Source: Pleomorphomonas sp. NRK KF1 (lineage in GTDB: Bacteria; Pseudomonadota; Alphaproteobacteria; Rhizobiales; Pleomorphomonadaceae). From it: a DNA stretch of 64,000 bases. The notes beneath the pieces were generated by a model. The model was not told the origin of the DNA and made no database searches. It worked only from the letters and a program-made list of their open reading frames with translations. The position numbers and the translations under genes were made by a program. Every line of letters starts with the position of its first letter. The first letter of the stretch is position 1. This document shows, piece after piece, positions 19,684-28,042 of this stretch. The stretch covers positions 434,001 to 498,000 of the forward strand of contig NZ_JAMDLH010000002.1 in NCBI RefSeq assembly GCF_023721755.1, written 5' to 3'.

Positions 19684-19697
19684 ATAAGCATGCTTAT
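19684..19697. promoter_or_regulatory. Candidate MarR operator
   Basis: ATAAGCATGCTTAT is a perfect 14-bp palindrome directly after the -10 box and covering the expected start site of the marR-like gene. This placement is what an autorepressor site would look like. Confidence 0.6.
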
Positions 19698-19713
19698 TAT
19701 CTATAGGTTATGC

Positions 19714-20217
19714 ATGAGCAACTGGACACCCACCATCGGCAGCTTGGTCCATGAGATCGACCGCCTCGTAAAGAAGCGATTCGACCGGTTTGCCGAGACG
19801 ACCGGCATGTCGCGCGCCCAGTGGCAGGTCCTTGCCCGCGTTGCCAAGCGGCAAGGCGTGAACCAGGCAACTCTGGCCGATCTCGTTGGCGTCGAGCCGA
19901 TCAGCATTTGCCGCATGGTCGACCGTCTTGAGGCGATGAACCTCGTGGAACGACGACCAGACCCGGGCGACCGCCGTGCCCGTCTGATTCATATAACCGA
20001 GAACGCCCGCCCGGGACTCGAACGCATGCGGGCGACGGCCCAAGCTCTGTTCAAGGAAGCCCTTATGGGCATTACCCCCGAGGAAGAGGAAGTTCTCACC
20101 AACTTGCTCGGCCGTGTCCACGCCAATCTTGTCGCCATGACCGGCGAGGATTTGCCCTCCCCCATTCCGGCCAACACCGCCAATTCCCTCCGGCCCCAGC
20201 CGGACCAGAAAGACTGA
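19714..20217 (+). CDS. MarR family transcriptional regulator
   Basis: Winged-helix dimeric repressor of the MarR/SlyA family, 167 residues. The helix-turn-helix is in QATLADLVGVEPISICRMVDRLEAMNLVERR and the wing in DPGDRRARLIHIT, a nearly canonical MarR wing. The ATG at 19714 has AGG six nt upstream; an in-frame ATG at 19669 lies inside the promoter and was rejected. It precedes an EmrA-EmrB pair on the same strand with 6 nt between it and emrA, so it most likely represses this efflux operon and releases it when a drug or phenolic ligand binds. The ligand is unknown. Confidence 0.9.
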   Translation: MSNWTPTIGSLVHEIDRLVKKRFDRFAETTGMSRAQWQVLARVAKRQGVNQATLADLVGVEPISICRMVDRLEAMNLVERRPDPGDRRARLIHITENARPGLERMRATAQALFKEALMGITPEEEEVLTNLLGRVHANLVAMTGEDLPSPIPANTANSLRPQPDQKD

Positions 20218-20223
20218 CGAGAA

Positions 20224-21381
20224 ATGTCCGATACCCAAGACTCAACGCCTGCCTCGACCACCCCCGCAAAGCAGGCACAGGCCGCCCCTTCCCGAAAGTC
20301 ACGCCGGAGCGGGCTCCGCTACCTGCTGATTGCGGCGTTTCCCCTGGCGCTTGTCGCGGCCGGCGGCTGGTATTGGGTGATCGGTGGCCGGTGGGCCTCG
20401 ACCGACAACGCTTATGTGCAGCAGAACAAGGTGTTGGTCGCTCCCGAAGTGGAAGGACGCATTGCCGAAGTACTGGTCGGGCAAAACCAGACGGTGAAAC
20501 CCGGCGACGTTTTGTTCCGGATCGACGACGCCGCGTATCGAATCGCCCTTGAGAAGGCCGACGGGGCCGTAGCGCTCGCCCGCCTGCAGGTGAAAGAGCT
20601 TCGTACCCGCCTGAAGGATGCCGAACTGAAGGCCGAAACGGCGCGCAATACCCTCGCCTTCCAGGAGGTGCAGTTCAGCCGCCAGGAGAAGCTCCGGCAG
20701 ACCGGCAACGCAACCGAAGCGCAATATGACAGCGCCCGCCACGAGCTCGACCTTGCCAGGCAAGCCGTGGCGGAGGCAGAGCAAGGCGTGACCGATACGC
20801 TGGTCGCACTCGGCGGGGATGCCGACATAGCGACCGACAAACACCCATCGGTGCTCGGTGCCCTCGCGGCGCAGGACAGCGCCCGGCTCGACCTGAAACG
20901 TTCCGTCGTGCGTGCGCCGACCACCGGCACCGTCAGCCAGGTGGGCAATCTGCAAGTCGGCCAATACATCGGCAGCGGCAGCCCGGTCATGGCGATCATC
21001 GATACCACCAGCACCTGGGTGGAGGCCAACTTCAAGGAGACCGATCTCGGCCACATGCGCCCCGGACAACCGGCCGAGTTGACGTTCGACGCCTATCCCG
21101 ACGTCACGATCAGGGGACACATCGACAGCTTCGGCGGCGGCACCGGTGCCATCTTCTCGCTGCTGCCGGCGCAGAACGCCACCGGCAACTGGGTGAAGGT
21201 CGTGCAGCGCGTACCCGTTCGGATCGCACTCGACGAGCCAACATCGTTGCCGTTGAAGGCCGGCCTCAGCGTCGGGGTCTATGTCGACACCGGCTTCGTC
21301 CGGCCGCTGCCCGCCTTCCTGCGGACCGCGCTCGACACGCTGGGATTCGCACCGGAAGCACAGAAGCTCGCCGCCAGATGA
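20224..21381 (+). CDS. emrA: EmrA/HlyD family periplasmic adaptor subunit
   Basis: Membrane-fusion protein that links an inner-membrane exporter to an outer-membrane channel. The 385-residue protein has a Pro/Ala/Lys-rich cytoplasmic N-terminus, one membrane segment (about 32-52), a lipoyl/barrel-sandwich half (STDNAYVQQNKVLVAPEVEGRI), a coiled-coil hairpin (about 110-190), the second lipoyl half (VRAPTTGTVSQVGNLQVGQYI) and a beta-barrel. Its stop overlaps emrB by 4 nt. No TolC-like gene is in the window, so the outer-membrane partner must be elsewhere. Confidence 0.9.
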   Translation: MSDTQDSTPASTTPAKQAQAAPSRKSRRSGLRYLLIAAFPLALVAAGGWYWVIGGRWASTDNAYVQQNKVLVAPEVEGRIAEVLVGQNQTVKPGDVLFRIDDAAYRIALEKADGAVALARLQVKELRTRLKDAELKAETARNTLAFQEVQFSRQEKLRQTGNATEAQYDSARHELDLARQAVAEAEQGVTDTLVALGGDADIATDKHPSVLGALAAQDSARLDLKRSVVRAPTTGTVSQVGNLQVGQYIGSGSPVMAIIDTTSTWVEANFKETDLGHMRPGQPAELTFDAYPDVTIRGHIDSFGGGTGAIFSLLPAQNATGNWVKVVQRVPVRIALDEPTSLPLKAGLSVGVYVDTGFVRPLPAFLRTALDTLGFAPEAQKLAAR

Positions 21382-22913
21382 CAGCCCCCGCCGACCTGAC
21401 GAAGGTGCCGCACCGCGGCCTGCTGTCGCTCGCCACCATGCTGGCGGTGATCATGCAGGTGCTCGACACGACGATCGCCAACGTCGCCCTTCCCTCGATG
21501 CAAGGCAGCCTCGGGGCGGCTCAGGATACGATCAACTGGGTGCTGACCTCCTACATCGTCGCGTCGGCAATCGTAATGCCGCTGACGGGCTGGATCGCAG
21601 ACGCCATCGGCCGCAATCGCCTGTTCCTCATCTCGGTGGCAGGCTTCACATTGGCTTCCTGCCTCTGCGGCATGGCCGGCAGCCTGACCGAGATGGTGCT
21701 GTTCCGCGTGCTTCAGGGCGTGTTCGGCGCATCGCTCGCACCACTGTCACAGGCCGTGCTGCTCGACATCAATCCGCGCGAACGACACGGACAGGCCATG
21801 GCCCTTTGGGGCGCCGGCATCATGGTGGCGCCGGTTCTCGGACCGACACTGGGAGGATGGCTGACCGACAGCTTCGATTGGCGCTGGGTCTTCTACATCA
21901 ACGTTCCGGTCGGCCTCCTCGCCTTCCTCGGCATCGCCTTCACCATGCCAGCTTCGCCACGCCACAGCCGCTCGTTCGACTTCGTCGGCTTTGCCTTCCT
22001 TGGCCTGTTCGTCGGCGCGCTTCAACTGATGCTCGACCGCGGAGAGCAGCTCGACTGGTTTTCCTCGCCGGAAATCGTCATCGAAGCCGCGCTCGCCGCC
22101 GCCGCGCTCTGGTGCTTCGTCGTTCATTCGGCAACAGCCGAGCACCCCTTCATTCACCCGCAAATCTTCCGTGATCGCAACTATGTGGCCGCCAGCATCT
22201 TCAGCTTTGCCATCTCTGTGGTGCTGCTCGCCACCACCGCGCTGCTGCCGCCTCTCCTGCAACGCATCATGGGGTTTCCCACGGTAACCACTGGGCTCGT
22301 GCTGGCGCCGCGCGGCATCGGCACCATGGTGGCCATGCTGTTGGTCGGCCGTCTGCTGCGCTTCATCGATCCGAGACTCATCATCGTCGTCGGTCTCGGA
22401 TTTACGGTCTGTGGTCTCTGGGGAATGACCGGCTTTACGGCCGACATGGACTCATGGCCGGTTATTTACACCGGTGTCTCCATGGGGTTCGGGCTGGGTC
22501 TCGTTTTTGTGCCGATGTCGACTGTGGGATTTGCCACACTGCCGACCGAACTCCGAACCGAAAGCGCCGCGTTGTTCAGCCTGGTGCGCAACATCGGCTC
22601 GTCGATCGGTATTTCCATGGTTTCGGTCGTCTTGACCCGCAATATCCAGGTCAACCACGCCGAACTCGCCGAACGGGTGACAGCGTTCTCGCCAAGCGTC
22701 GACGCGGCCGCACGCGCCGTCGGCATGAATGCCGATTCCAGCCCGTTCGCAGCGGTGCTCGATCAGATCACCACACTCCAAGCCACGATGCTCGCCTACA
22801 TCGATGACTTCAAGCTGATGATGTATGTGTCGATCGCGGCGCTGCCGCTCGTGCTCCTGCTGCGCCGACCAAAGTCCCAGCCGCAGGGACCTATCATGCC
22901 CGATGCCGAGTGA
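21378..22913 (+). CDS. emrB: DHA2 family MFS multidrug exporter (EmrB/QacA type)
   Basis: Proton-driven drug exporter with about 14 membrane segments. The 511-residue protein has the DHA2 motif C LDTTIANVALPSMQGSL near residue 30, motif A-type GWIADAIGRNRL, and RVLQGVFGASLAPLSQAV in helix 4. It works with the adaptor encoded upstream, with which it shares a 4-nt ATGA overlap. The gene ends 10 nt before a convergent gene. The substrate cannot be inferred from sequence alone. Confidence 0.92.
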   Translation: MTAPADLTKVPHRGLLSLATMLAVIMQVLDTTIANVALPSMQGSLGAAQDTINWVLTSYIVASAIVMPLTGWIADAIGRNRLFLISVAGFTLASCLCGMAGSLTEMVLFRVLQGVFGASLAPLSQAVLLDINPRERHGQAMALWGAGIMVAPVLGPTLGGWLTDSFDWRWVFYINVPVGLLAFLGIAFTMPASPRHSRSFDFVGFAFLGLFVGALQLMLDRGEQLDWFSSPEIVIEAALAAAALWCFVVHSATAEHPFIHPQIFRDRNYVAASIFSFAISVVLLATTALLPPLLQRIMGFPTVTTGLVLAPRGIGTMVAMLLVGRLLRFIDPRLIIVVGLGFTVCGLWGMTGFTADMDSWPVIYTGVSMGFGLGLVFVPMSTVGFATLPTELRTESAALFSLVRNIGSSIGISMVSVVLTRNIQVNHAELAERVTAFSPSVDAAARAVGMNADSSPFAAVLDQITTLQATMLAYIDDFKLMMYVSIAALPLVLLLRRPKSQPQGPIMPDAE

Positions 22914-22922
22914 TGGGGAGCA

Positions 22923-23525
22923 TCAGGCACCGGCTTCGGTCCGGTCGCCGGCCGCCAGTGCCGTGGCCTGGGCGACCCAGTCCTCGCGCTCGATCCGCCC
23001 GGGGAAAGCCAGGTAGGCACCGACCCAGCGCACTTCCACCGGTTTCCAGGCGGCAATCTGATCGAAATGATAGATGCCGAGCGCGTTGAGGCGCGTCGCG
23101 TTCTGCGGACCGATTCCCTTGATGCGCCGGAGATCGTCGGCACCGCCCGCGCGTGGTCCCGGCAGTGCCGGCGGCCGCTCGCCGACGCGATCGGCGGCGG
23201 CAATGCGATCGAGCCCGGCCGAGACCTCGGCCGCAGGGCCGGTCAATACGTCCGGAGCGATCGGCTCCACGGGCTCTGCCGACACGATCTCGGCTGGAAC
23301 GGCCGGTTCAGCCTGCGGCCTTGTTGGAGTGGGAGTTGGGGGCGCTTCGGTCTCGACAGCGGCCGCATCCGCCTCGGCCGCTTCGGCGGCGGCCATAACC
23401 TCGGTCAATCGCTCGCTTCCGACCGTGCGACGGCCAAACCATTGCTTGACGAGGATGCCGACCAGCACACCGGCACCAACTGCGATCGCCGTCAGGAAGA
23501 AGGCTTCGATGATCAGGATGGCCAT
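22923..23525 (-). CDS. Membrane-anchored helix-hairpin-helix protein
   Basis: A 200-residue protein with an N-terminal membrane helix (residues 2-27, MAILIIEAFFLTAI onward), a long acidic Ala/Glu/Pro-rich linker (about 40-115) and a C-terminal helix-hairpin-helix domain, DDLRRIKGIGPQNATRLNALG, near residues 128-150. This HhH type is often labelled a predicted flap endonuclease-like 5' DNA nuclease, but no nuclease catalytic residues are visible; DNA binding or protein binding is all that can be said. The ATG at 23525 has GGAG seven nt upstream. It is the third gene of a minus-strand set with a 33-residue membrane protein and an OmpA-type protein. Confidence 0.75.
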   Translation of the reverse strand: MAILIIEAFFLTAIAVGAGVLVGILVKQWFGRRTVGSERLTEVMAAAEAAEADAAAVETEAPPTPTPTRPQAEPAVPAEIVSAEPVEPIAPDVLTGPAAEVSAGLDRIAAADRVGERPPALPGPRAGGADDLRRIKGIGPQNATRLNALGIYHFDQIAAWKPVEVRWVGAYLAFPGRIEREDWVAQATALAAGDRTEAGA

Positions 23526-23565
23526 GATGAACTCCGGTGGGAGAAAGGCGGCCGAATGGCAGAGG

Positions 23566-23667
23566 TCATGCTTCGATGCGGTCTGAACCAAACCAACCGA
23601 TGACAAGGCCGGCAGCGAATGCGATGAGGAGATAGGGCCAGAGCATGATTGCAAGGTAGAGCATCAT
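23566..23667 (-). CDS. 33-residue membrane miniprotein
   Basis: A small ORF starting ATG ATG at 23667 and ending TGA at 23566. It encodes a start MMLYLAIMLWPYLLIAF, a Gly-containing helix (AAGLVIGWFG) and a short charged tail SDRIEA, so it is essentially one transmembrane helix. GGGAG lies just upstream. It fits exactly between the OmpA-type gene (10-nt gap) and the HhH gene (40-nt gap), all on the same strand. It is too short for family recognition; the hydrophobic composition, ribosome-binding site and tight fit are the evidence that it is real. Confidence 0.6.
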   Translation of the reverse strand: MMLYLAIMLWPYLLIAFAAGLVIGWFGSDRIEA

Positions 23668-23677
23668 CGTCTCCCGA

Positions 23678-26110
23678 TCAGGGCGCCGCCAAGGTGATGG
23701 AAAGCCCGTCGACACCTCCGGCCACTCCGCTGGTCGCGAGCCGGCTGGGATCTACCCCAATCTCGGCGAAGGCGCCTGCGACACTCCGCGCGCGCGCCTC
23801 ACCGAGCGATTGGGCCTGTTCGGCATCGAGCCCCGACACGGTGGCAATCAACGCGAAGCGCGCGGTCGGGCATCGGAGCGCCAGCCCACCGAGCCGATCG
23901 ACCACTCCCCAACTGTTGGCGGCAATGGCGGCCGAACCCTCGTCAAACCGTATGGGATTGCGGTCGAGTACCTTCCCGATTGCCTCGCCGCAGGCGGCCG
24001 CCTCAAGTGGCGGTTCGGCCGGCAGTGCCGTAACGGCGACCTCAAGCGCGTATCCGGACGGCACCGCAGCCGAAAGCTCGGAGGGAAGGCGCGCGGAACC
24101 GGCAGCCGTGAAGGCGCTGCCCGTAACCCTGATCGCGGAACCTTCAACGCTGACGTTGCCCTTGGCAAGAAGCGACGCGGCGCGGATCGCGAACAATGCC
24201 GCCTCGCGAGCGTTCACCGGTACCGTTTCGGACAGGACGGAAGAATCGAGGATGTCGGCTCGACCAAAGGCCCTGTCGGCAGCGGTCCGGACTGCCTGGC
24301 GCATGGCCTCGTCGGCAAGATCGCCGTCGAGAGTCACCGTGTCGAAACCGCGTTCGACAAAGAACCGAAAGGCGACAGGAGCCGACACGTCGACGCTGCC
24401 CTTGACAACACCGGCCGGCAGGTCATCGAACTCCTCGGCAACAGACGCCTTGCCGTCGCCTGTTGATGCCTTGCCGGTCACCGACAGCGCATTGGCAACA
24501 AAGCGCACCTCTCCGGTGTCGAGCTGTTCCAGAATGGCGGCTGCCTTGCGCGCCACCGAAACGAGATCGATGGCTGGATCAAGTCCGGCGCCAAGGCCGG
24601 ACCTGTCGATGAGGCCAAGGTCTTTGGACGTGCCGTCGACAACGGCGCGTATGGCGGAACGCATCGCCTCCGACGGGGCGGAGCCGCCAATTGTGAGCTG
24701 CTCGGCATCCTTGGTCAGCGACCAGACATAGGGCGCGACCACCGGTGGCGTGACGCCGTTGCTGACATCATAGCCTTGGGGAGGATTGGCAATTGCAGCC
24801 TCCAGTTCGACAAGGTCACCGGATGTCGAAGCGGCGCCGGAAAGCGTCAGATGCGTGCCCGACAGCAGCGCCGTTCCCTCGTCGAGCTTGGCAAGAAGGC
24901 CGACCGCGAACTCGGCGGCGGCATCGAAATCGTCCGGAGCGCCATCGGCCAGCGTCGTTTCGACCACCGGCTCGCTCTCCCCGGCAATGGCTTTCGCCGC
25001 GGCCGCCAAACTGCCTCGTACGCCGTCCGTCGGCACGAAGCCGGAGACCGTCACACGGCCGCGACTTTTCGAAACCGTCAGCGTAAACGGTTCGACGATC
25101 GGTAGCGCGATGGACTTCTGGAGAAGGAAACCGGGCGGATTCCAGGTCTCCAGATAGGCATTGAGCGTACGATAGGCCTCGGGGCTGGCGGCACGTCCGG
25201 ATATGGTCAGCATCCTGTCGCTGAGCGAGATATGTGCCGACGCCAGGAGATCGATATAGTCCGTCGCCGCCTCGGCGACATCGGCGAATCCAGCCGGTGC
25301 TCCCGACGCATAGTCGAGGTTGTCGAACACGTTGCGCGGACCGACCGCCTGTCGCACCACATCGAGCAGGCTGGTGCGCGTCGCCGGGTCAGGAACGACA
25401 CCCGACACCGTGACGCCACTGTCGTCTCGATCGACGGACCAGACGAAGGGCGAGGCCAACGGCCGCGCCACGTTCACCGTTTCCAGGTTGTAACCTTCCG
25501 GCAACGTCGGCGCAAAAGAGGTCAGGCGATCATAGGCCGCGTTGCTGACGGCCTCGCCGTCGACGGTCACCGTCCGGTCGGCCAGGGTCACCTGTCCTCG
25601 CGACAGCAAGGCCGGCAAACCATAAAGCATTCTGAGAACGTCGAAATAGCGATCATCGGCCTTGCCACGCGCCAACAGACTGTGATCGACCACGGCGAGC
25701 CCCGGAGCCGCCGCCGCCATGCCGCCCAGGATGCGCGCCCTGTCCGGCAGCGAAGGCACGGCGCCGGATAGCGACACCGTGTCGCCACTTCGCTCGAACC
25801 TGGTGACGTAGGGATGGACTTCGGGCAGCAGCCCGGCCGCCGAGGCGTCAACCGCGCGAATGCCATAGAGGCGGCTCAACCGCTCGACCGCCAACTGACG
25901 ATACTCTTCGGACGGTGCGTCACCTCGAAGGAACACATCGCGACCGCGAACATCGACCGACGCCCAGCTGGTCGCTTCGCCGGCCAACACCTGCCCGGCA
26001 CGTGTTCCGAGATCGACGGCAATGTCAGCCGTGCGGCTGATGAGCGCAGCCGCGGTCACGGCAACCGCCGCCGTCACGCCAAGTATCGCCGAGATCTGCC
26101 AGCGAACCAT
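23678..26110 (-). CDS. Large BON/OmpA-domain envelope protein
   Basis: An 810-residue protein anchored by one N-terminal membrane helix (about residues 5-25). The long middle region is built of repeated BON-like units, each with a pattern such as DTVSLSGAVPSLPDRARIL, DSGVTVSGVVPDPATRTSLL or GRVTVSGFVPTDGVRGSLA. The last 110 residues resemble an OmpA C-terminal domain (IRFDEGSAAI and SLGEARARSVAGAFAEIG). The ATG at 26110 is used because GGAGG stands directly upstream; a GTG at 26125 is also in frame. In the OmpA-like domain the Arg of the LSxxRA helix is kept, but the usual TD Asp that contacts diaminopimelate appears replaced (IATVSGLD). A periplasm-spanning scaffold role is inference. Confidence 0.8.
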   Translation of the reverse strand: MVRWQISAILGVTAAVAVTAAALISRTADIAVDLGTRAGQVLAGEATSWASVDVRGRDVFLRGDAPSEEYRQLAVERLSRLYGIRAVDASAAGLLPEVHPYVTRFERSGDTVSLSGAVPSLPDRARILGGMAAAAPGLAVVDHSLLARGKADDRYFDVLRMLYGLPALLSRGQVTLADRTVTVDGEAVSNAAYDRLTSFAPTLPEGYNLETVNVARPLASPFVWSVDRDDSGVTVSGVVPDPATRTSLLDVVRQAVGPRNVFDNLDYASGAPAGFADVAEAATDYIDLLASAHISLSDRMLTISGRAASPEAYRTLNAYLETWNPPGFLLQKSIALPIVEPFTLTVSKSRGRVTVSGFVPTDGVRGSLAAAAKAIAGESEPVVETTLADGAPDDFDAAAEFAVGLLAKLDEGTALLSGTHLTLSGAASTSGDLVELEAAIANPPQGYDVSNGVTPPVVAPYVWSLTKDAEQLTIGGSAPSEAMRSAIRAVVDGTSKDLGLIDRSGLGAGLDPAIDLVSVARKAAAILEQLDTGEVRFVANALSVTGKASTGDGKASVAEEFDDLPAGVVKGSVDVSAPVAFRFFVERGFDTVTLDGDLADEAMRQAVRTAADRAFGRADILDSSVLSETVPVNAREAALFAIRAASLLAKGNVSVEGSAIRVTGSAFTAAGSARLPSELSAAVPSGYALEVAVTALPAEPPLEAAACGEAIGKVLDRNPIRFDEGSAAIAANSWGVVDRLGGLALRCPTARFALIATVSGLDAEQAQSLGEARARSVAGAFAEIGVDPSRLATSGVAGGVDGLSITLAAP

Positions 26111-26273
26111 CTCCCGCCTCCGCACACCCGGACATCATCCACCTGATTGCTAGGCTGAGAATACGAAACGGCATTTGCGAAAAGCAATTACCCAGGGAGC
26201 ACACTCGTCAAACAAATGATGGGCAAGGCAAAAATGTCGTCACCTGCGAGCTTTGTCACGGGCGCCAAAAAGA

Positions 26274-26298
26274 AAAGGCCCGGACGAACCGGGCCTTT
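26274..26298 (-). terminator. Rho-independent terminator of the porin gene
   Basis: The 10-bp stem AAAGGCCCGG / CCGGGCCTTT with a 5-nt loop is followed on the minus strand by a T-rich run (TTCTTTTTGG). It lies 25 nt after the porin stop. Confidence 0.9.
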
Positions 26299-26323
26299 CC
26301 CTCAAACCCCAGAGGGATCTATA

Positions 26324-27382
26324 TTACCAGTTGCGGGTCAGCTTGAGCATGGCCGCCCAGGTATCGTCCGTCACAGAAGGAGCCGTGCCGTCGGTGAAGA
26401 CGTTGTCGCTGGTATAGTTCACTTCGGCGGTCAGGATGAGGTCCGGGGTGAACGCGTAATCAGCACCGACCTGAGCGATGACCTGATCCTCGGCCTTATC
26501 CCAGAACTTCGAACCGATACCGGCGTAAACAGCCAGAGCGTCCGTCGCCTGGTACTTCAGAGCGCCAGCGGCGCCGAAGTAGTTGTCGGCGTCGTAATCG
26601 ACATAGGTGCCGACGAGACGAGCGCTCAGCTTGTCGACCAGCTTGAGGTCGGCAGTGGCCTTGAGGCCCCACATGTCGTTGTTGCCGAGGTCATGGGCCT
26701 CGTAAATGGCCGACAAGTCAACAGCACCCCAAGACTGGCCGGTGATACCGACGCGACCGGTGTACATGATGTCGGCGCTGCGGCCGGTCGTCCAGATGGT
26801 CGGCTGCCACTTGCTGCTGTTGTCCAGACCCTGGAAACCAGCACCGACGTAGAAGCCACCGCCGAGGTTGTCGACCATGATCTGGGCGCCAACGCCACTC
26901 TTGTCGAACTCGCCATAGATGGCGCCGGTGTCGCCGTAGAACACATCGCCGTAGGCGTTGCCGAACTTACCAACGGTCAGGTAACCAACCTGAATGAAGG
27001 CATCGTCAGCCGTGATCGTGCCAGCAGCGCTGTCGAGCTGCAGGACGAAGAACGAGCGAACGGTGCCGAGATCCGAAGCCGTACGAGCGTCGAACTTGAC
27101 CTGAGCGTCAGCCTTAAAGTTCACCTTATCGCCAACAACCAAGGAGTTCGACGCAGAGTCGATATCCGTGTTGTTGGTGTAAACGACACGAGCGCGGACG
27201 CGGCCGGAGATGTCCAGGCAGGTCTCGGTGCCGGGGATGTAGAAGAAGCCGGCGCCGTAGGCGTCGCAAACCTTCACGTAGTCAACAGCAACCGGAGCGG
27301 CTTCGCCCGGCAGGTCGGCGGCGTAAGCACCGGTGGCGACCATCAGGCCGGCGGCGGTGCCGAGCAGCGTCTTCATGTTCAT
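26324..27382 (-). CDS. Porin, Porin_2 family (Brucella Omp2-like)
   Basis: Outer-membrane trimeric beta-barrel for passive diffusion of small solutes. The 352-residue precursor has a signal peptide of about 23 residues (MNMKTLLGTAAGLMVATGAYA|AD), the family N-terminal motif VKVCDAYGAGFFYIPGTETC with two cysteines, and a C-terminal Trp (KLTRNW) typical of outer-membrane barrels. GGAGG sits seven nt before the ATG at 27382; the reading frame extends to 27925 but that part is leader. A strong terminator and a 660-nt upstream gap suggest a single-gene, highly expressed unit. Confidence 0.93.
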   Translation of the reverse strand: MNMKTLLGTAAGLMVATGAYAADLPGEAAPVAVDYVKVCDAYGAGFFYIPGTETCLDISGRVRARVVYTNNTDIDSASNSLVVGDKVNFKADAQVKFDARTASDLGTVRSFFVLQLDSAAGTITADDAFIQVGYLTVGKFGNAYGDVFYGDTGAIYGEFDKSGVGAQIMVDNLGGGFYVGAGFQGLDNSSKWQPTIWTTGRSADIMYTGRVGITGQSWGAVDLSAIYEAHDLGNNDMWGLKATADLKLVDKLSARLVGTYVDYDADNYFGAAGALKYQATDALAVYAGIGSKFWDKAEDQVIAQVGADYAFTPDLILTAEVNYTSDNVFTDGTAPSVTDDTWAAMLKLTRNW

Positions 27383-28042
27383 TTCCTGACCTCCAAAGTC
27401 ATCTAGAGAAGGAACCCTTCCCTGCCTGACAACAAACGGCCTGACCGTTATCATCGATGGCTTGGAACCGGTTCCGGTTCTTTGCCGCCTTGCTCCGCCG
27501 CCTAACCACCCCAGGCAGATCGACTTCACTTGGCGGTGAGTTCCGTCTCCCGAAATCTCACGGTGATAGTGATGGCCGATCCTGAGCCGGTCTTCAACGG
27601 GAAAGACGCCGGCAATCCGCCCGGTGCGGCTAATCGAAAATCCATGTTGCAGTTTTGTCACGCACCCTCCCACCCCCCTCGGCAGGAGAATTAACGAGAG
27701 GTTAAGGCCCTGCTTCAAAAGGAAATTGTCGATTTCCAACCCATTAGCATCCGTGGCTTTTCCACAGACCTCAGGGAACATACTCATAACCAAACGGCTA
27801 GCGTTGGCGTCCTCTTTCAACAGGCCAAGCCGCAGGTGGCCAATCCAACGACGGCGAATCTCTCCGGGGAGAGTCGGAGCGCCCAGGTGGGAGGGGAGTA
27901 CGTGCCGGCGTCGGATGCCCGTCAAGGAACTCGGCCGTCAAACGATCTCTCGGCGAACCGGTTCACTCTCGAGTGGGCTTGATGCTCCGCTGCCTTTCGG
28001 ATTGGATGACGTCGCCTCTTCCTCTCTCACCGGAACTGACAG
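27383..28042. other. 660-nt divergent promoter region between porin and benE
   Basis: No protein or RNA gene can be supported here. A perfect 12-bp palindrome GGAACCGGTTCC lies at 27464-27475, about 80 nt upstream of the porin start, and is a possible regulatory site. Reading frames through the region (for example 27624 onward) are Arg/Pro/Ser-rich and resemble nothing known. Confidence 0.45.
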
